DNA of 64,000 bases from Delphinapterus leucas. Its lineage: Eukaryota; Chordata; Mammalia; Artiodactyla; Monodontidae. A program made the translations under genes and the position numbers. Shown here in pieces: positions 47,540 to 59,639 of this stretch (its first letter is position 1; each line of letters starts with the position of its first letter). The stretch lies in the NCBI RefSeq assembly GCF_002288925.2, contig NW_022098043.1, positions 8,895,554-8,959,553 on the forward strand, given 5' to 3'. The notes under the pieces are model-generated. The model worked only from the letters and a program-made list of their open reading frames with translations. It did no database searches and was not told where the DNA came from.

Positions 47540-50076
47540 AAAGGTTTGCTTTTGTTAGGATAATTGCTTTAATAATACTAATAACACTAAAACGGTAATA
47601 CTAAAACAGATGGACCCTCTGTCCGGCCCATGAAGTTACATTGTCTTTGCAAAAAGACCATGTGATAAACGAGTTGTTTTAATGTATTTTTCCCTGGTCT
47701 TTTTCCCAGAAAGATTTGAGGTGATTTGTAAGAATGCACCCAATGCAATAATGCTTTTAACACAGCCTGAGAAAGCAGGACCGCAGGCCATTCGGGAAGA
47801 GATCTCCACTCTGTCCACGCATGCCTTCCTTGCACAGGGGAGGCTATAGGCCCAGCTTCAGGAGGCGCCTGCGTGGAGTGTGAGGGGCAAGGGCCGGCCC
47901 CACAGGTCCTCACAGGGTGGTGGTCCACACCCCAGGGAAGGTGCAGGGGCTCGAGTCTGCATCTGACTTGGGAGGCCCTTAGTCACAGTGATGCGGTGCC
48001 ACCCCAGGTCATCACCCTCTCACTCTCACCCCCACCCACCCAGCTGGTCCCTAGTCCAGCTCTCGGAGAGGTGCTGAAGAACATTGTGGGGGGCTTCCCA
48101 CTGAGACAGACATGGGCTTCAAAAGGTCAGAGCTCCACCTGAGTGGCCCTCCTTTTCCACAATTCAACCACGGTCCCACCGGCATTTAGGAAGCCCTGCC
48201 AGCCTTACGCTAGGCCCAGGGCCGTCCAGACATCTCATCCCTGCCCTGAGGAAAGACACCCCATCCCGAATCCATGCGGCCTGGGGCCCAGTCTTATATA
48301 GAGCGGCAGGGGCGTAGCCCGTAGATGAGGGGCATCGCCTTCGCTAAGGAAGCTTTGGGCATGCGTAGAAGAGGACCTTGAAGGATAACTGGGGGTCACT
48401 AGGTAGCACCGGGAGAAGGGCAGGCGATCCTGGTGGAGAGACTGTCAGGATGTCGGCTGGAGGGGTGACTGAGGGGATTGCGGGAGAGCCGCGGGGCTGC
48501 AGCGGAGGCTGGGCCCAGGCCGGGTCGGGGAGCTTCCCGCCCGCGGCCGTCCAGGCCGAGGCAGTTGGCTGCCCTGTGTGCAGCAGCTCCTGAAACTGGC
48601 CTGGTGGCTGCGCGAAGCCCTCAGGAGCCAGTGCACATAACTTAGACCCAGTGAGTTTTCTGTCTCTGGCTTCCTAAAGGTGCTTGTGTATCGTGCCCTA
48701 TTCCTCGGGGACCAGCCCTTCCTTCATTAAGAGGAGCGGGTGGCTTAGAAAGACCCCAGCTTCTCTCAGCGCAGACACAGGTGATGCGGTCGCTCCTGGC
48801 CAGGGAACAGTTAATTTAATTAGGCTCCAAGCACCTGGTTCGTCCCCTTCGGGAAGCGTAGGGTTACATGTGGACAACAGGAGCCTTGTGTGTGCCCCTG
48901 GATGACCCACGTGTAGTGATTTCAATTTCCCCTTTCAGTTTGTCTTCTCTTTGTCCTGCCCCCTCCTGACCCTTCTTTAGAAAAGGCTTCTGGCTTCTTA
49001 CTCCAGCCTGCAAGCTTCTAGAAGGCAAAGCTTTGGGGTATGAATGGCTGAAACCCAGCCCAGGAAGTTTGCCTTTGTTTATTATTTATCTCTGGGGTGG
49101 TTTGGGGCACCTGCCTAAGAAAAGAGCGGTGGGAGGCTTATTGTTTCTTGAGAAAGCTCATTGTTGTTAATGGCACATGAAAAATTGATTTCTAAGCAGA
49201 ATAGAACATGTGTTGATCAGAAACGCTTTCCTAATGTTGGCAGCTTCCCATGTGTTAGACCCTCAGTGATGAGACCCGGCTGGCAGTATGTGACCCTCGG
49301 GAGCCCGTGCCAGTGGCCCGAATCTGAGGGGCACGGTTCGCACACGTTATGGTGTTGCCAAAATTGGGAGATTGCTTCCTACACTTGTCGTGTACATTTA
49401 ACCATGTTCTCCTTAAAAGCGCATTTTATAATTCGCAGTCTTCAAGTGAAGAAAACGGTCTGAACTTGTACTTAAAGTATACTGTTCTCAGAGTCCAGTG
49501 ATAGCTTAATTAGAAGAGAGGCCGGATCTGAAACACGAGGAGGGCCGGCGGCCCTGGGGTCAGGCTGTGCTGGGTGGTGGCGCTGGCAGTGTCGCGGGTC
49601 CCTGCCCACAGAGCAGGAGTCAGGGTGGGCGGGCAGGGACCGTGCAGCCCCCGAGTTCCCCCCGATTCTCTTCCTTCTCCACCCCCTCTCCTCGGAGCCC
49701 CACTGGAAGGGGGTGTGGGAGCGGAAGCCGCTTGCCTTGCCAGCCCAGCAGGGCCTGTGCTCTGGAATCGCTGGGTCAGAGTCTGGAACTCAGAGTCCAG
49801 TTCTGCCCTGCCCCCACCTTGCCACCTGTGTGAGGCGCTTCCCTGCACTTGGGTTTTCCCATCCACATGGTGGGGAGGGTGGGGTCCTGGAGGGTGAGCA
49901 AGGTCCCCTGGGCTCCCCCTCCGCTTCCTCAGGCAAACCCTCTGAGTGGGTTTACAGGACGGGGTGAGGTGTCCCCAGTGTGGGGCATGCGCACTCGGAG
50001 AGGTGTTACATCAGTTCACTTGGAAACTGCTTCCAGGGCCCAAGGTGTTTCTGGTGACAAGTAAGGTCCTGGTAAC
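47540..50076. other. Intronic stretch with a CpG cluster
   Basis: No confident repeats. The only notable feature is GC/CpG-rich sequence at 48478-48562 (gggagagccgcggggctgca, cttcccgcccgcggccgtcc), too short to call a CpG island. Confidence 0.45.
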
Positions 50077-50092
50077 AAAGCTCCCGCTGGGC

Positions 50093-50287
50093 TGGGACTT
50101 CCCTGGTGGTCCATTGGCTAAGACTTCGCGCTCCCAATGCAGGGGGCCCGGGTTCCATCCCTGGTCAGGAAACTAGATCCCACATGCCACAACTAAAGAT
50201 CCCGCATGCTGCAACCAAAGACCCTGCACGCTGCAACTAAGACCCAGCACATCCAAATAAATAAATATTTAAAACAACAACAACAAA
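50093..50287 (+). mobile_element. CHR-type SINE with 16-bp TSD
   Basis: gggacttccctggtggtcca head, a body with repeated gatcccgcatgctgcaacc-type blocks, and an (AAAT)/(CAA) tail. Flanks AAAGCTCCCGCTGGGC (50077-50092) and AAAGCTGCTGCTGGGC (50288-50303) differ at two bases. Confidence 0.94.
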
Positions 50288-50303
50288 AAAGCTGCTGCTG
50301 GGC

Positions 50304-51690
50304 AGTCGTGGGAAGGACTTTGTTTCCTCCACCCCGATCGGGGGTGGGGGTGGGAGGTGGGGCTGGGGGAGATCCTTCATCTCCCATAGGCTCCAGAGGC
50401 CGCCTGGGCCCACGTTCACGATGGGTCTTCAAGTGCATCCTTCTTAAACCTGGGAGTCTGGGGAGGAGGTGGGAGGGAGGCTTTAAGAAGTTTTATGAAC
50501 AACAGTGTGCTGGGGCTTGCCATCACATTTAAAGGGGCCCACAGGCACTGCTCCACCTGGCCGAGGATTGCAGCACACAGATGCTTCTCTCTTCTGCTCT
50601 CCTCGGGGTGGGGGCGGGGGGAGCCTGGGGCCGGCTCTTCGGTCCCATCACAGTGCCTCTCCTTTCCTCCACTCACGTGTCAGCTCCGTCCACCTCCTAG
50701 ACCACCGAATCCCTGCAGTCACCCTGCCATCCCCATCAGGTCCACGTCACAGCCCTCGCCACTCTCAGGATGGCTCCTCGTGCCTTGTCTGTTTCCAGCG
50801 GCTGGAGCGTGCTTTGAGAGAGCAGGGCTGTGCCCGTCCATCTCGTCTGCCACTGAATCCATGGCACCTGATGGGTGCCTGGGGGTGGGCACTCAGGATC
50901 TACTGAGGTGGGTGTTGTAGCCCCCAGTTCTGAGGTTTAGGAAGGTTACACTCAGCCAGGAAGTGGCAGACCAAGGATTCGAACTTGTGTTTGATTTTGA
51001 GTTTGGTGCTTTCCAGAATGCCACCCTGTAGGTTGTGTTTCTGACACAGGCATGTGTGTCACTGAAAGCACTCTCCTTATTTTCTTTTTTAATTTTTATT
51101 AGAGAAAAGCAGGGAAGGTTTGGGGCCTTGGAAAAAATAAAGGGAACGGATTGTAAACAGAGACCTCTGCTGGTCATGGGGAGGGAGCCCCGGCATCCTG
51201 ATACTTTGCTGTCTGCCGGGGAGTGAGGCCAGCCAGCACTCTGCCCAGCCATGGTTTCAGCAACGTTACTCATCTGAGTGTGCGACCCAGCGAACACGGT
51301 CTGTTTTCGATTCTTATCTCTCTGGTGGCGGGCTCTCAGCCAGCGGGCAGATCAAAAGACGGAATGTGTTCGTTTGGCCATTTTTTTTAAAAACCGAGGT
51401 ACAAGGGTGCATTTCTTAAAGACGAGGGCGCCGTGGATTAGATTATCCATGGAGTTGAACTGGTCTGGCTTTTGTGCTTTTTTAAGGGTTCATCTCAAGT
51501 TTCTTTTTCTGGTTGAACAATTTTTTTCAACATTAATAACTAATGGAGAAGGGGAAGAGGCAAAGTAGAACCATATGGTGGCCCAAACACAAACTTCACT
51601 TGTGGCCGGAAACTTCTGATTTGTATCTCTTTTCATGTGATCAGCTGTTGGGCTAGATAGTAGAAAAGGATTCAGTTTGAGGCAACAGTA
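50304..51690. other. Intronic stretch with G-rich tract and MIR trace
   Basis: G-rich gggggtgggggtgggaggtg near 50340; an antisense MIR-like piece at 50925-51030 (gccaggaagtggcagaccaa, ggattcgaacttg). No gene. Confidence 0.45.
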
Positions 51691-51712
51691 AGAGTGAATG
51701 TAATTTTTATTT

Positions 51713-51935
51713 AGTTTTTTTTTTATAGCTTTTTAAAAAATTTATCTGGCTGCGTCGGGTCTTCGTTGCGGCGTGTGGGATCTTTAGTTGCAGCGTGTGG
51801 GACCTTTAGTTGCGGCATACGAACTCTTAGCTGCGGCATGCAGGATCTAGTTCCCCGACCAGGGATCGAACCCGGGCCCCCTGCATTGGGAGTGCAGAGT
51901 CTTAGCCACTGGACCACCAGGGAAGTGGAAGTCCC
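51713..51935 (-). mobile_element. CHR-type SINE, antisense, with 14-bp TSD
   Basis: ggctgcgtcgggtcttcgtt, three ttgcggc-type blocks, ccccgaccagggatcgaacc. Perfect TGTAATTTTTATTT repeats lie at 51699-51712 and 51936-51949. The 5' end carries an extra ggaagt duplication. Confidence 0.95.
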
Positions 51936-52064
51936 TGTAATTTTTATTTTTTTAACCCAGATATACTGTATGTCACATGTCTTTTCTTAGACGTTGGCTA
52001 GTAGCTGTGTGACTTGGGGCAAGTTACTTCTCTAAGGCCCTATTTTGTCACCCCCTCCCCCTTT

Positions 52065-52178
52065 ATTTATTTGGCTGCAGCATGCGGCACGTGGGATCTT
52101 AGTTCCCCGACCAGGGATCGAACCCGTGTCCCCTGCAGTGGAAGCGCGGAACCCTAACCACTGGACCACCAGGGAATT
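52065..52178 (-). mobile_element. CHR-type SINE, short class, inside a MIR
   Basis: ttatttggctgcagcatgcg to ctggaccaccagggaatt. Flanks CCCTCCCCCTT (52054-52064) and CCCTCGCCCTT (52179-52189) differ at one base. Confidence 0.93.
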
Positions 52179-52242
52179 CCCTCGCCCTTCTTTAAAATAG
52201 GGACGGTAACCATATCTATATGCAGGGCTGTTTTGAGGATTA

Positions 52243-52808
52243 AAGGAGGCGATGCAGGCTCTTTTCTTCCTGGCTGCTTGAAGATCAGCCGCCATCATGC
52301 CATCATGATCAACACAGTAACTGTCCGGACCAGGAAGTTCATGACCACCCGACTACTTCAGCGGGAACAAATGGGCACTGATGTCCTTCGTCCTGGGAAG
52401 GCAACAGTACCTAAGACAGAAATTTGGCGAAAACAAGCCAAAATGTACAAGACGTCACCTTTGTGTTTGGGCTCAGAACCCATGTTGGTGATGGCAAGAC
52501 AACTGGCCTTGGCATGATTTACGATCCCTTGGGTCACGCGAAGCAGGATGAGCCCAAACACAGGCTTGCAATACATGGCCTGTACGAGAAGACCTCAAGA
52601 AAGCAGCGAAAGGAGCGCACGAGCGGAATAAAGACGGTCGTGGGGACTGCAGAGGCCAGTTTGGTGCTGGCAAAAGGAAGTCAGCTGGAGATCGGACGGC
52701 AGAAGGAGTGAAGATTCTGTGGTGGTTGTGCAGATTTGTCGTGAGAGAATTAATAAAGTAAGACCTTTTACGTGAAAAAAATAATCAAAAAATCAAGGCG
52801 GCGACGCA
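52243..52808. repeat. Target-site duplications of the RPS24 retrocopy (52243-52256 and 52795-52808)
   Basis: The two 14-base flanks match at 12 of 14 positions (AAGGAGGCGATGCA versus AAGGCGGCGACGCA). Both mismatches are single substitutions, one a C/T change next to a CpG. This is the expected scar of L1-type target-primed insertion. Confidence 0.8.
52257..52794 (+). pseudogene. RPS24: RPS24 processed pseudogene (retrocopy)
   Basis: An intronless copy of ribosomal protein S24 mRNA. It begins with a pyrimidine-rich 5' leader (ctcttttcttcctggctg) like the RPS24 5'TOP leader. An ATG at 52305 opens [20 protein letters not shown], followed by [15 protein letters not shown]. About 10 bases are missing near 52453, after KMYKT, so the frame shifts; the match resumes in another frame as [10 protein letters not shown], then [11 protein letters not shown] and [20 protein letters not shown], ending at a stop at 52711. 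The KK pair usual before TSRKQ is absent. An AATAAA lies at 52752-52757 and a decayed A-rich tail runs to about 52794. Near-identical direct repeats (AAGG-GGCGA-GCA) at 52243-52256 and 52795-52808 are the target-site duplication. No introns, a frameshift and substituted residues make it a dead L1-mobilised copy, not a functional gene. Confidence 0.95.
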
Positions 52809-52844
52809 CGTAGAGTTTATGCAATGCAGTGCCTGGCACCCCCG

Positions 52845-53870
52845 CCCCCTCCTGGTGACCTTCTCTTTATTCTCGTTATCTTTAAAGGGTCACCTGAGGC
52901 AGTAGCTCGTGGCATGCTAGCCTCTCTCCTGCCTCTGCCTTCTGGGTTTTTTCCTCTCCCTGCCCTACTTCACTTTATTCCTGTTTCACCCGATCTTTCC
53001 TGTGGCCCTGTGGCCCCTTGGGCACTCGTGAGCCAGCTGGTGGTGCTGGTGGTGAAGGGCGAGGCGGTCCCTGCTCCCTGGGGTGTGGCCCCAGAGGGGC
53101 AGTGGAGAGACCGATGGAGGCGTGAACTTCACCACCAGAACAACGGCGGAAACGCTGTCTTGGCCAGTGCAACGTTGTTTAGTATGCCACGTCACTTGGA
53201 ATTAGGTTTAAATCCCCCCAACAGCTTGGATTGGTCTGACACCTTTGGTGTTATATGAACACTCTTTACAAAGGCTGTTAAAGCAGGTCAGATGGACAGT
53301 TTGGACAGAAACTGTCCAGCCCTCGGATGGTCGACACCAAGCACACGTTCTCGCCAGAGGCCCTCCTTGGGTCCCGAGGCAGCAGAGCCTATGACACACA
53401 CGTCCTGGAGTGAACTCCCGGCTTTGTTTGGACCTGTCCTTTCATTTAAATTGCTGTGCAAACTTGTGATCCATGAGACTTAACGTGATTTCTTCCACTT
53501 TTCTAAGCATTTGACATGACTAGGAGGTGGGGTGAGGTTGGGTCTGTACTGTGACCCTACATCATAGGATTGATACCCGCTTCCACCAACACGCCAGAGC
53601 ATCCACCAGTGTGTGCGTCACTGGCCCAGGTCTGGAGGACCGGCCTCTGCGGGCACCCACCGAGTCAGCGCTCAGTGAAGAATGTTAAGTCTTAAGGAAG
53701 GAGTAACCTGATAGTTGAGGCCGGTGTTAGAACAGCCGTCCCCAGAGCATTTAGGATTCAGTTGATACCAGCGTCACTGCAGGAATTCCAAAGAGTGGGG
53801 GCATCTTGATAAGGAAGTTGGAGTTTGGTCTGGGCCCTGAAGGGTGGTAGGATTTAAGACTATACGGGGA
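52845..53870. other. Intronic stretch, unassigned
   Basis: No repeat or exon was recognised. The 144-residue plus frame at 52824-53258 has no known domain. Confidence 0.45.
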
Positions 53871-53885
53871 TCGGTTGCCAGTTTT

Positions 53886-54114
53886 TTTGTGTGTGTTTTT
53901 TTTGTTGTTGTTGTTGTTTTTGCAGTACGCAGGCCTCTCACTGTTGTGGCCTCTCCCGTTGCGGAGCACAGGCTCTGGACGCGCAGGCTCAGCGGCCACG
54001 GCTCATGGGCCCAGCCACTCCACGGCACGTGGGATCTTCCCGGACCAGGGCACGAACCCATGTCCCCTGCATCGGCAGGCAGACTCTCAACCACTGCGCC
54101 ACCAGGGAAGCCCA
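53886..54114 (-). mobile_element. CHR-2-like SINE, antisense, with 13-bp TSD
   Basis: (TTG)n tail, gcagtacgcaggcctctcac to gcgccaccagggaagccca. Perfect GGTTGCCAGTTTT repeats lie at 53873-53885 and 54115-54127. Little decayed. Confidence 0.96.
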
Positions 54115-54129
54115 GGTTGCCAGTTTTAA

Positions 54130-55540
54130 CAACCAATATATGTCATGTGTAAACTGGAGACATACTAAAACATTATTCATTATGTATCTGAAATACAAAT
54201 TTAACTGGCCAAATGCATTGTTTTATCCAGCAACCCTAAACGGGGAGGATTTTTAAGTGGAAGAACGCATGTGCAAACTCGCCTGTCTAGAAGCACTGAG
54301 TAGGACAGTGTGGTGGGTTGAGAGGGTTCAGGCAGAAGTGCAGGGGCGGGAGTGAGACGAATTGGTAGTGGTGCCAGATCATGACTAATGCGCCCTTGGC
54401 AGCTGCTCTGGTACGAATCTGCGAGCACACTGTGTAGTCCACACTTCTCGTTCCACATGACGACAATAATGTTATTTTTACAGAGCATTTTATCTTTGAT
54501 CAAAGAAACAGGAGTGGTGGAGGGAAACAGAATACAAGGATATGGCCCAACTTGGGAGTTTATCCAAAAGGCGAAAATTGTACCTGCTGGGGTGGAGAAT
54601 CATCCAGCCATATCACAACCAGGTGCTTTTCGTGGTGGGGCAAGTCATCCATCATTCATGAACTCTCTGTGTTTTTCTGTGCACAGCCGTAGCTTTGTGA
54701 GTTACAGTTCAGATGTATGTTTTCCTTAGGTTGGTTAGAACCTGGCCGTAGATTTTGCAGAGTCCAGGTCCAGGTCTTCAAGGGTGGCTGGATCTGGGTG
54801 CTCAGGTACTATCTCCACGGCCCTGCAGTGCTCAGAAACACAGGGAGGTACTCTCCCGCTGCCTGCTGCAGCCCAGGCCCTGCACCCCCAACCCAGCTGC
54901 CCTGGCAGAAAGGAGGTGAGACGTGTATCCCTCCATCGCCCCTGGAGAAGACTCTTCCCTGCATATGCCAGGGGCTGAGGCCCTCTCGTTGCCCATGCGT
55001 GGTGGTGGAGTAGAGATCAGCCTTGCCCAACCATATGGAGTGAGGAGCTTTGTGACCAGAAGAATAGGAAAGGAGGCTGGGCAGGCAACAGGAGTGGCCC
55101 TTGATGACAGCTGGTACCACGGATCAGCCCCTTGCGCCGCTGCCTTAATCTGCGTTGTCTGTGCTTCGAAGGACGTGAGTTACAAAGTGGGGAGTGGAGT
55201 CCCTCCTGCTCCTTTATGCTGGCCTTGAAAGTACCCAGATCTGCTTGGACAGGTAGGGAGGGCTGGATCCCATTTTCTAGAAAAGTGGCTGCCACATTTT
55301 TTGATTTCACAGGCCAGAGACATTTAAAAGTGAAGAGGAGGAATAGGTCATTGGTTGTGAACCTTTAGAACAAAAACAAGACCTATCATTTCATCAAGTT
55401 ACGGACATCTTAACACCAAAAAAAGAAAAAAAAAGGGCATTCTCAAAGGATGAATACGTTTAACCATATGAAGAACCTAATAGTGTCTTGATTTTAGAGG
55501 CTTTCTTTACCTGAATTATTTGCGCTGAAGCAGTGAGGCT
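54130..55540. other. Intronic stretch, unassigned
   Basis: Nothing assignable with confidence; no gene. Confidence 0.4.
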
Positions 55541-55544
55541 CTTA

Positions 55545-55700
55545 CAGTGGCCCAGCAGCCATCTGTGTCTGATGCAGCGCACCTGCTGTGTTTGCCAAAT
55601 GAACAACCTCGGGCCCAGCCCAGGTCTCCATGGCTAGTTAACAGCTGAGCAGGGGCTCGAACCCAGCTCTCTCAGTCTCGCACTGCACTGTGCTCCTTGG
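55545..55700 (-). repeat. MIR SINE, antisense
   Basis: ccaggtctccatggctagtt, gagcaggggctcgaacccag, ctctctcagtctcgcactgc. Confidence 0.65.
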
Positions 55701-55908
55701 GGTCGTATAGTAACACGGACGCCAGAACTTTCACTAAAACTCCCGCTCTCTCTGTGTGCTGCTGTGGAACCACATCACAGGTCATATTCCTGGTTGGAGC
55801 CACAGTGAAATTGTCATTGGTATCCATCAAAGTTTAGTTCTTGACTATATACTCTTTGGGTGAAGATCCTTGCTACACACCAATTTATTAATTTAAAAAT
55901 AAAGCCGA

Positions 55909-56114
55909 GGGCTTCCCTGGTGGCGCAGTGGTTGAGAGTCCACCTGCTGATGCAGGGGACACGGGTTCGTGCCCCGGTCCGGAGGATCCCGCATGCCGCG
56001 GAGCGGCTGGGCCCGTGAGCCATGGCCGCTGAGCCTGTGCGTCCGGAGCCTGTGCTCCACAACGGGAGAGGCCACAACAGTGAGAGGCCCGCGTACTGCA
56101 AAAAAATAAAAAAT
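55909..56114 (+). mobile_element. CHR-2-like SINE, sense, with 14-bp TSD
   Basis: ggcttccctggtggcgcagt to gagaggccacaacagtgaga and an A-rich tail. Perfect AAAAATAAAGCCGA repeats lie at 55895-55908 and 56115-56128. Confidence 0.96.
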
Positions 56115-56164
56115 AAAAATAAAGCCGATTAGGAGGCTCCGTATTGTAAAACTCCTCCCTTCCT

Positions 56165-56370
56165 CCTTCCCACATACGTCAAGCACTTGCTCTGTGTCAG
56201 GCACTGCCCTGGGCACTGAGGATTCAGCGGTGAACAGGATCAAAGCCCTCGCCCTGGTAAAACCTACATTCTAGGGAGAGAGACATGACCACAAATCAGT
56301 AAAAAAAATCATTTCAGTTAGTATAAGTGCTGGGAAGAAGTTACTGAAATACTTTCGATCCATGAATTAG
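56165..56370 (-). repeat. L2 3' end, antisense
   Basis: agcacttgctctgtgtcagg, actgaggattcagcggtgaa, aaacctacattctagggaga, tataagtgctgggaagaagt. Confidence 0.78.
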
Positions 56371-56694
56371 CCTCTTGGATAGGAGTGAAGTCAAGCCTGT
56401 TTATACCAAATCCCATTATCTTGTAAGCTTCTTCTGTTGGGGGACTTAGCCATCCGCAACAGGACTGGCGGGAAGGGGTCAGCATGGCTCTGGGCAGAAC
56501 TGGATCTCAATGGTGCATTTTCATCCAGTGCCTGGGGCAGTACAGCAAATTCAGGTGCAGCCTAGGCTGGGGCTGCTGTCTAGGCCGGAGCTGCCGTTCA
56601 GACCGGGGATGCCATCCAGGCTGGAGCTGCAGGCTGAGAATGACAGGCAGCGGTGTTGGGGACCGAGGGGGAGCAGGGGCATCAGTGCGTCGGT

Positions 56695-56925
56695 TCCTGA
56701 TGTGCACGCGTTGCCCTGTGCTGGACGCTACGCTGGGTACTGAACGCATCATCGTCGCATGCAATCCGCAGCCGGGTTGGTTTTTCTCATCCCCGCTCTA
56801 CAGGGGAGGAAATGCAACTTGGTAGAGAAGTAAAGTGACTTGCCCCAGGCCAGGAGGCCAGTGAGTCGTAGAGTCAAGAAGTCTAACTTCAGAGCGTGTT
56901 TGCTTGGTCTTTACGTAATACTCCA
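56695..56925 (-). repeat. MIR SINE, antisense
   Basis: ccctgtgctggacgctacgc, ctctacaggggaggaaatgc, aagtgacttgccccaggcca, agtctaacttcagagcgtgt. Confidence 0.75.
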
Positions 56926-57299
56926 GGATAAATTAGGCCAGTAGTGTCAGGGCCCAACAAGTAAGGCAAGGAATCAGCCCAACAGAATAGTGATGCCAGG
57001 GAAAGGCTGTAACGTGATAGACGGGCACAGAGGTGCCCAGGGCCCTTGCACTTGGCCAACGACAGGAAAGCAAGGCCACTTCAAATCCCAGCTGCCTTGG
57101 GTGGAAGCTGTTACAATCTTCCTTGCCTTGATCTGGCCTTTTTTTTCCAGGTGAAGGGCGCCATAGCTGAGCAGGGGCTGGGTGGGAGGGGGTCGTTTCC
57201 CAGCAGACCGTGCCTTTGGCCTGTGCTCTTCTTCCTCTTAGCTGTCCGCTAAACCAGAGTTCCGGTCAGAGAGGGAGACACCTCTCTCTACTGCTTTCT

Positions 57300-57472
57300 T
57301 CTTTTGTGGGCCTTGGGCAACCTCACGACTCCAGGCCTCAATTCTCTAATCTGTAAAACGGGGATAATAACTACTTCACAGGGTGAGTGTGAGCTTCCGG
57401 TAGACAGTTTCCATCTGTAAAGGGCCCAGCATAGTGCATGATACGTGGCAGGCGCTTGGTATTCTCAGCACC
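57300..57472 (+). repeat. MIR SINE
   Basis: ctcaattctctaatctgtaa, aacggggataataactactt, cagcatagtgcatgatacgt, ggcaggcgcttggtattctc. Confidence 0.77.
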
Positions 57473-57479
57473 AAAACTA

Positions 57480-58945
<1,466 letters not shown>

Positions 58946-59096
58946 TGAGCTCCTGCCCCACCAATGCAGCAGGCGTGCCGCGCCCGCCACAGCTGCTCAC
59001 CACTGCTGCAGCAGCTCAAGGACTACTGAGCTTTGACATCTGACAGCCCACCCATCAGCCTTCTTTCTGCTTGTGCTTCTGCTAGGCTTTCCTCCT

Positions 59097-59126
59097 TCCC
59101 TCCCTCCCTCCGTCCCTCCCTCCCTT
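59097..59126. repeat. (TCCC)n microsatellite
   Basis: About 30 bases of TCCC repeats with one interruption. Confidence 0.85.
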
Positions 59127-59154
59127 CTATCCATCATTCCATCCAGTTGACCGG

Positions 59155-59250
59155 AAGATGTCTGTGGAGTACCCCCAATGGGCATTGGAGATGCAGCAGT
59201 GAACAAGAAGCCCCTGCCCTGGTGGGGCTTACAGTCTAATAGGAGGGGGA
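59155..59250 (-). repeat. L2 3' end, antisense
   Basis: gagatgcagcagtgaacaag, ccctgccctggtggggctta, cagtctaataggagggg. Confidence 0.72.
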
Positions 59251-59282
59251 TGTTGGTTAAAAAACAAACAAACAAACAAACA

Positions 59283-59620
59283 GGGACTTCCCTGGTGGCG
59301 CAGTGGTTGAGAGTCCACCTGCCAGTGCGGGGGACATGGGTTCGAGCCCTGGTCCGGGAAGATCCCACATGCTGCAGGGCAACTAAACCCGTGCACCACA
59401 ACTACTGAGCCTGCACTCTAGAGCCTGCGTGCCACAAGTGCTGAAGCCCGCGTGCCTAGAGACTGTGCTCCACGATAAAGAGAAGCCACCGCAATGAGAG
59501 GCCTGCGCACCACAACAAAGAGTAGCCCCCAGTCGCCGCAACTAGAGAAAGCCCGCACGCAGCAACAAAGACCCAATACAGCCAAAGATTAATTAATTAA
59601 TTAATTTAAAAAAAAAAAAG
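59283..59620 (+). mobile_element. CHR-type SINE, long class, sense
   Basis: gggacttccctggtggcgca, gcaactaaacccgtgcacca, gagaagccaccgcaatgaga, caactagagaaagcccgcac, then an (ATTA)n and A tail. It is preceded by a CAAA run. It lies 340 bases after exon 3. Confidence 0.94.
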
Positions 59621-59639
59621 AAAGAACCCCCAGCAAGCT

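Larger units (their letters stand above)
51985..52840 (+). repeat. MIR SINE split by a CHR SINE and the RPS24 retrocopy
   Basis: Three pieces read as one sense MIR: 'gctgtgtgacttggggcaag' and onward at 51990-52053, 'gctgttttgaggattaaagg' around 52227-52246, and 'atgcaatgcagtgcctggca' near 52819-52838. Removing the CHR SINE (52065-52178) and the retrocopy restores the order of the MIR core and tail. Confidence 0.75.
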
